From assembly GCF_001956295.1 (NCBI RefSeq), contig NZ_MRTD01000004.1, forward strand, positions 248,001 to 312,000: a DNA stretch of 64,000 nt, in the 5' to 3' direction. Of the stretch, positions 61,901 through 64,000 are shown piece after piece. Under the pieces are notes generated by a model. The model ran no database searches. It was not told the origin of the DNA and saw nothing but the letters and a program-made list of their open reading frames with translations. The stretch's first letter is position 1; each line of letters starts with the position of its first letter. The position numbers and the translations under genes were made by a program. This DNA is from Paenibacillus sp. FSL A5-0031. GTDB taxonomy: Bacteria; Bacillota; Bacilli; Paenibacillales; Paenibacillaceae.

Positions 61901-62110
61901 AGAAACTTTAAGTCCTATGTATAGCTGATTTCCCACTATAGTACCGTTTGCAGGAGACGACACCGTTATTCCCATCCCATTAATGACTTCCGTTAAACCG
62001 CTTTCGCTAACGGCACTCTGTTCCGCCGCATAGGATGACAGGGGGACGAACAGCAGCGCAAGCATACCTGTTATGAGCAAATATTGAGCCTTTAATCGCA
62101 ATCTTTTCAT
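58916..62110 (-). CDS. Large secreted multidomain protein (Ig-like, beta-rich middle, Fn3, C-terminal helical region)
   Basis: The 1064-residue protein starts MKRLRLKAQYLLITGMLALL behind AAAGGAGG and has a signal peptide cleaved near SSYAA. An Ig-like domain (about 38-135, with cysteines in CGVNYTCW) is followed by a second beta region, and a long beta-rich middle (about 230-560) with repeated W/Y-DG strands resembling a propeller. Then come an Ig-like domain (about 570-665), a fibronectin type III domain (about 675-755, LSLSWPAARESNGYQIYRNG) and a helical region (about 760-960). A final beta domain follows. No SLH or sortase signal is visible, so it is probably secreted. Function unknown. 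Confidence 0.75.
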   Translation of the reverse strand: MKRLRLKAQYLLITGMLALLFVPLSSYAAEQSAVSESGLTEVINGMGITVSSPANGTIVGNQLYIGLKVSYTTFQIAKVTAQVDDVTMNFVSCGVNYTCWKGTMDLSSLLKGEKSVLITAWDSKGNSVSKTIDIIFDEKPVLHVQQLATDFTGQTPKLHVQATCTDDDLNGCTLEISYGSEKRTRVNSIDQHIDLGEYIEQGLDISLTAVDSRNQTASQNFSVWSEHSEWLRLVDTVDGDILDVSTEKILFDNRQKKQLGIKDRKSGEIITVPYDLPVNDVFKYGFLTPHGAVMALQLDKGIIDAPSALYEWRDGKLDSLGYFHSSSACEQEYLLCSIHDVPVNQNYALYKNSDLILRNLVTGTNEIIPIPPEELIMRFFLTGNEVYFETYSMNWENPGGSYKYDKGTITLLDDFTSETLLSSITDGHYTLFCKTTSYDSPCSLVLRGPDGDQAIGEVWSDVRGIDYQLNQGWVAYNRPTNSGEQLWLRAPDGQEQQVANFRTSYPYIIAYLAENGDVAFYNDNKLFFRKYKADGISDPVEIGTSELRLIRLDGQEYGTIDNTLFALKKETTAPTIGSVQPSDGETVTVNNPVLSAVILDPDSGVDPFTLIVKVDDQILESSYDVESMTVTAPASGLQDGTHSLLIRATDKEGNIAEHSGSFTVKKSAWSVWTEGSSLKAENVGRNSLSLSWPAARESNGYQIYRNGELLDKVNGNVHSFDVTMLQPDTRYIFKVESELTDGNWSTDGPSMSVRTSSPFLEWLNKLHAAFVAGNPADIQDVRNQLDEIAGLDDSADQSLIDPLWNKISAKLPASVDQAELKSSLFRIVKAIGSLRYDPQLTDIEAIRTNPEFIAALETIAAAGGHPNVSMNDFLILLFGDGSNAAGIEGTVRDILKDMKPKELAALLANKDRMNAVLNKALAEVLNDKNTYALSAVLYKLDVKPKDVRSVLYNFQVKLKYDVPAINALIVAFIRSEADETVKITANGKKHEYKLKVLDIELPPIIVKWTKVSGSDDVTVNLNGKVSIPNHAASGTAVIQASLFNPYDGKAKVIFQKEVTLINID

Positions 62111-62249
62111 AAATGCCTCCTTTTTCCTCATCTATCTAATTTTATAAAATTATTCATTTCGAATAATAATATATCATATAAGTTCTCGTTTTGAATATAT
62201 AAATGAAAGCGCATTGCCCCGCCTTTCTAAAACAAGCATGATATTTAAC

Positions 62250-62564
62250 ATCTCATTGAGATTCATTCAACAATTCCTCAATATGATCGACCGTGCGCCG
62301 GACGTGAGACCAATATTCGGCCGCCTTCGCTTTCCTCCCCCTTTCCTGATTAGAGAAATTGGTTATCCTGAAATAATTCGAACAAAGCTTGAATGGCAGC
62401 TTGGGTCGCCAGTGTTTCATACTCGAGTAAGTAATAGGTGACTTGGTAACTAGTCGGTTTCGGCAGGTTGTTTGGATCGAGTTCCTTGTAATCTCCGAAG
62501 GTTTCTCCAGAGCGGCATCGGGAATGATATCAAGTAAAATGTGCTCTTTTAGAATAAACTTCAA
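62250..62564 (-). pseudogene. Possible degenerate coding remnant
   Basis: Protein-like sequence appears in two frames on the minus strand. One begins FILKEHILLDIIPDAALEKP; the other continues FGDYKELDPNNLPKPTSYQV, with LLEYETLATQAAIQALFELF before a stop. The first frame also ends plausibly, with YWSHVRRTVDHIEELLNESQ. There is no ribosome binding site or ATG. This looks like the frameshifted end of a lost gene, but chance cannot be excluded. Confidence 0.35.
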
Positions 62565-62572
62565 ACTAACAG

Positions 62573-63073
62573 CTAATTGATAGTAAACTCCGCCGCCAAA
62601 AAGTAAGTATCGTAGTCGCCTGCTTTTCTAAAATCGAGTATATCTTTCACTATTCGGTATTCACCAGTAACCAGTCTTCCATAGAGCCAATTCCAATCAA
62701 CTGTCCATTCGCTAACATTTAAAGTTTCCAAGCCATGTCCAATACTATTAAATCCGTAATTACCATCTATAGTAACAGGGACTTGATACCAACTACCCTC
62801 CATTTTCTTTTCCAACAAAAAATATTCACCATAAATACATTGCTTACCAGAGTTATTATCAAATACTACAGTCAATTCAGTAGTGGTGACCGTTCCTTTC
62901 TTAACAGACATCGTTACTCCTTCAAGGTCGTTGATAGTTTTATATTTTGTAAGTTCCCAATCAGTATTTTCTCCTGTATTAGTCTCTTCATTAGCATTAG
63001 AGCATCCGACTATTAGGATAAGACAAAGTACGATGCACAGAGTAAGAACAGATGAACAAGATAACTTCTTCAT
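62573..63073 (-). CDS. Lipoprotein with bacterial Ig-like (Big_14-like) domain
   Basis: The 166-residue protein has a lipobox ending LIVGC (cysteine 24) after a hydrophobic signal, so it is anchored outside the membrane. The mature part, GVTMSVKKGTVTTTELTVVF with CIYGEYFLLEKKMEGSWYQV, GEYRIVKDILDFR and a final YFLAAEFTIN, matches a small Ig-like domain family found in many Bacillota lipoproteins. Role unknown. The start follows GGGTGGTTTC. Confidence 0.8.
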   Translation of the reverse strand: MKKLSCSSVLTLCIVLCLILIVGCSNANEETNTGENTDWELTKYKTINDLEGVTMSVKKGTVTTTELTVVFDNNSGKQCIYGEYFLLEKKMEGSWYQVPVTIDGNYGFNSIGHGLETLNVSEWTVDWNWLYGRLVTGEYRIVKDILDFRKAGDYDTYFLAAEFTIN

Positions 63074-63290
63074 TTAGAAACCACCCTCATTTGTTATAAA
63101 TCCGTTTCAACATAAAAACGAGCTCGTCAGCAGTTTTGTTGCGTAAAACTGCCCGTTCGTTTAATAATCGCTCCTCGTTTAACCCAAACGCAGCTTTAAA
63201 TGTCTTACTCTCATCCATATTAGAATGGACATAATCAAGCTTCCATTAAGAGTACCGCTATTTCGTGCTACAAATGACGCTGCAATATAC

Positions 63291-63336
63291 AAAAAAAGAA
63301 CCTTCAAGCGGCTCCATAGGCGGCTGAAGGTTCTTT
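63291..63336 (-). terminator. Intrinsic terminator of the SLH protein gene
   Basis: AAAGAACCTTCA (63295-63306) pairs with TGAAGGTTCTTT (63325-63336), then TTTTTTTG on the minus strand. It begins a few bp after the SLH gene stop codon. Confidence 0.9.
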
Positions 63337-63341
63337 CGTAT

Positions 63342-64000
63342 TTAAATATGCAAGTAATCAAGCAGCCTGAAAATCATGGCCGCGGCTTCCGCTCGGCTTG
63401 CTGCACGATCCGAACGGAACGTTAGATCGGTATAGCCCGTGATAATACCTTCCGAAACCGCACGGTTGATGGAGTCCTTCGCCCATGCCGGGATAGCAGC
63501 TGCGTCTTTAAATGCCATTTCCGCACTTGCTGGCTGCTGCTCGTTAGCCTTTAAAGCATTCGCAATCATGACTGACATCTCAGCGCGTGTAATCGTTTGA
63601 TTTGGCTTGAAAAACATCTTCCCGTTTTGCTCGTAGCCTTTCAAAATACCCACTTGCACCGCAGCAGCTACATCAGCTCCAGCCCATGCTGGAATGTCGC
63701 TGTTATCCGCAAAGCCTGCAGCTCCTGAAGCCGCTGGCAGTCCCAGAGCTTGCACGATCATTTTGGCAAAGGCAGCACGGGTAACCTTCTCTTCTGGATG
63801 GAATGTCCCATCCTCAAAACCTTGAATTACGTTCATGCCAAGCAAGCGATCCGCAAATGGTGCCACCCAGTGCGTTGTCGCATCAGAGAACAGCTTTGCT
63901 TCTGCTTGGAAAACCGCAAATTTAGTAAAGTGGTTCACCTTTGCTGAAATTGTGCCATCTGCTTTGACAATGCCGCCAACATAAATCCAACGCTTTTGCA
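63342..64000 (-). CDS. C-terminal part of an SLH-domain surface protein (5' end cut by window)
   Basis: The frame is open to the right edge (219 codons visible). After RWIYVGGIVKADGTISAKVN and FTKFAVF, a linker common before SLH regions, come three SLH domains: about LFSDATTHWVAPFADRLLGM, then FADNSDIPAWAGADVAAAVQ and FKDAAAIPAWAKDSINRAVS, each followed by a DGTF/KPNQ/DLTF-[ST]RAE half. Three SLH copies bind pyruvylated secondary cell-wall polysaccharide. The exported enzymatic or structural part lies outside the window. A GTG inside the visible part is not the true start, because upstream codons continue the same protein. Confidence 0.93.
   Translation of the reverse strand, partial: QKRWIYVGGIVKADGTISAKVNHFTKFAVFQAEAKLFSDATTHWVAPFADRLLGMNVIQGFEDGTFHPEEKVTRAAFAKMIVQALGLPAASGAAGFADNSDIPAWAGADVAAAVQVGILKGYEQNGKMFFKPNQTITRAEMSVMIANALKANEQQPASAEMAFKDAAAIPAWAKDSINRAVSEGIITGYTDLTFRSDRAASRAEAAAMIFRLLDYLHI

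Overview
The window looks like chromosomal DNA from a Paenibacillus-type member of the Bacillota (inference). The support is: mid-40s G+C by eye; strong AGGAGG-like ribosome binding sites with frequent TTG and GTG starts; S-layer-homology (SLH) exported proteins; a YesM/YesN two-component pair beside a carbohydrate ABC importer; catabolite (cre) control; and many intrinsic terminators. No rRNA, tRNA, CRISPR array, prophage or insertion sequence was seen. Both ends cut through genes for SLH cell-surface proteins.

Layout. 1-2.5 kb: SLH surface protein and a TPR protein. 3-6.3 kb: metE with a MtaR/CmbR-like LysR regulator. 6.4-12.1 kb: small accessory genes (APH-fold kinase, methyltransferase, SRPBCC, VOC, deoxyribosyltransferase-like, SUKH, cation efflux). 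12.3-14.1 kb: an ABC-F antibiotic-resistance ATPase behind a transcription attenuator. 14.1-16.4 kb: YjbR-like protein, FAD oxidoreductase, anchored hypothetical. 16.7-24 kb: a pectin-sugar locus (CHEV-type GH4 alpha-galacturonidase, two permeases, binding lipoprotein) divergent from YesN/YesM-like regulators. 24-33 kb: RmlD-like reductase, amidase, EamA exporter and divergent MocR regulator, then a rocD-rocF-rocA arginine/ornithine degradation operon. 33-43 kb: small proteins, ppaC, a GNAT acetyltransferase behind a putative leader-peptide attenuator, an ECF sigma/membrane protein/ABC-2 operon, and a MarR/NmrA/DUF1772 group. 43-47 kb: sugar or inositol catabolism genes with an AraC regulator. 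47-56 kb: rnhA, a GT39-like membrane enzyme, a MetF-like reductase, pyrE, Nudix, HAD, a beta-lactamase-fold protein and a UDPGP-family pyrophosphorylase. 56-64 kb: ilvE with a divergent LysR, VOC, a CPT-like kinase, a very large secreted Ig/Fn3 protein, an Ig-like lipoprotein and the second SLH protein.

The most interesting material is regulatory and non-coding. Two 183-bp intergenic elements, 51 kb apart, share one exact geometry: four 24-bp motifs in orientation ++-- at start-to-start spacings of 50, 59 and 50. pyrE is preceded by a promoter, a 25-codon leader ORF, a U-rich stretch and a terminator whose rising arm contains the leader stop codon, which resembles enterobacterial UTP-sensing attenuation rather than PyrR control. 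The GNAT gene has a 5-codon leader ORF (MPVTL) with competing hairpins, and the ABC-F gene has a third attenuator. The pectin-sugar operon promoter carries a cre site over the start region and three GTATCATT repeats spaced by 30 and 20 bp upstream. Starts were chosen from ribosome binding sites; all functional calls come from reading motifs, without database searches.
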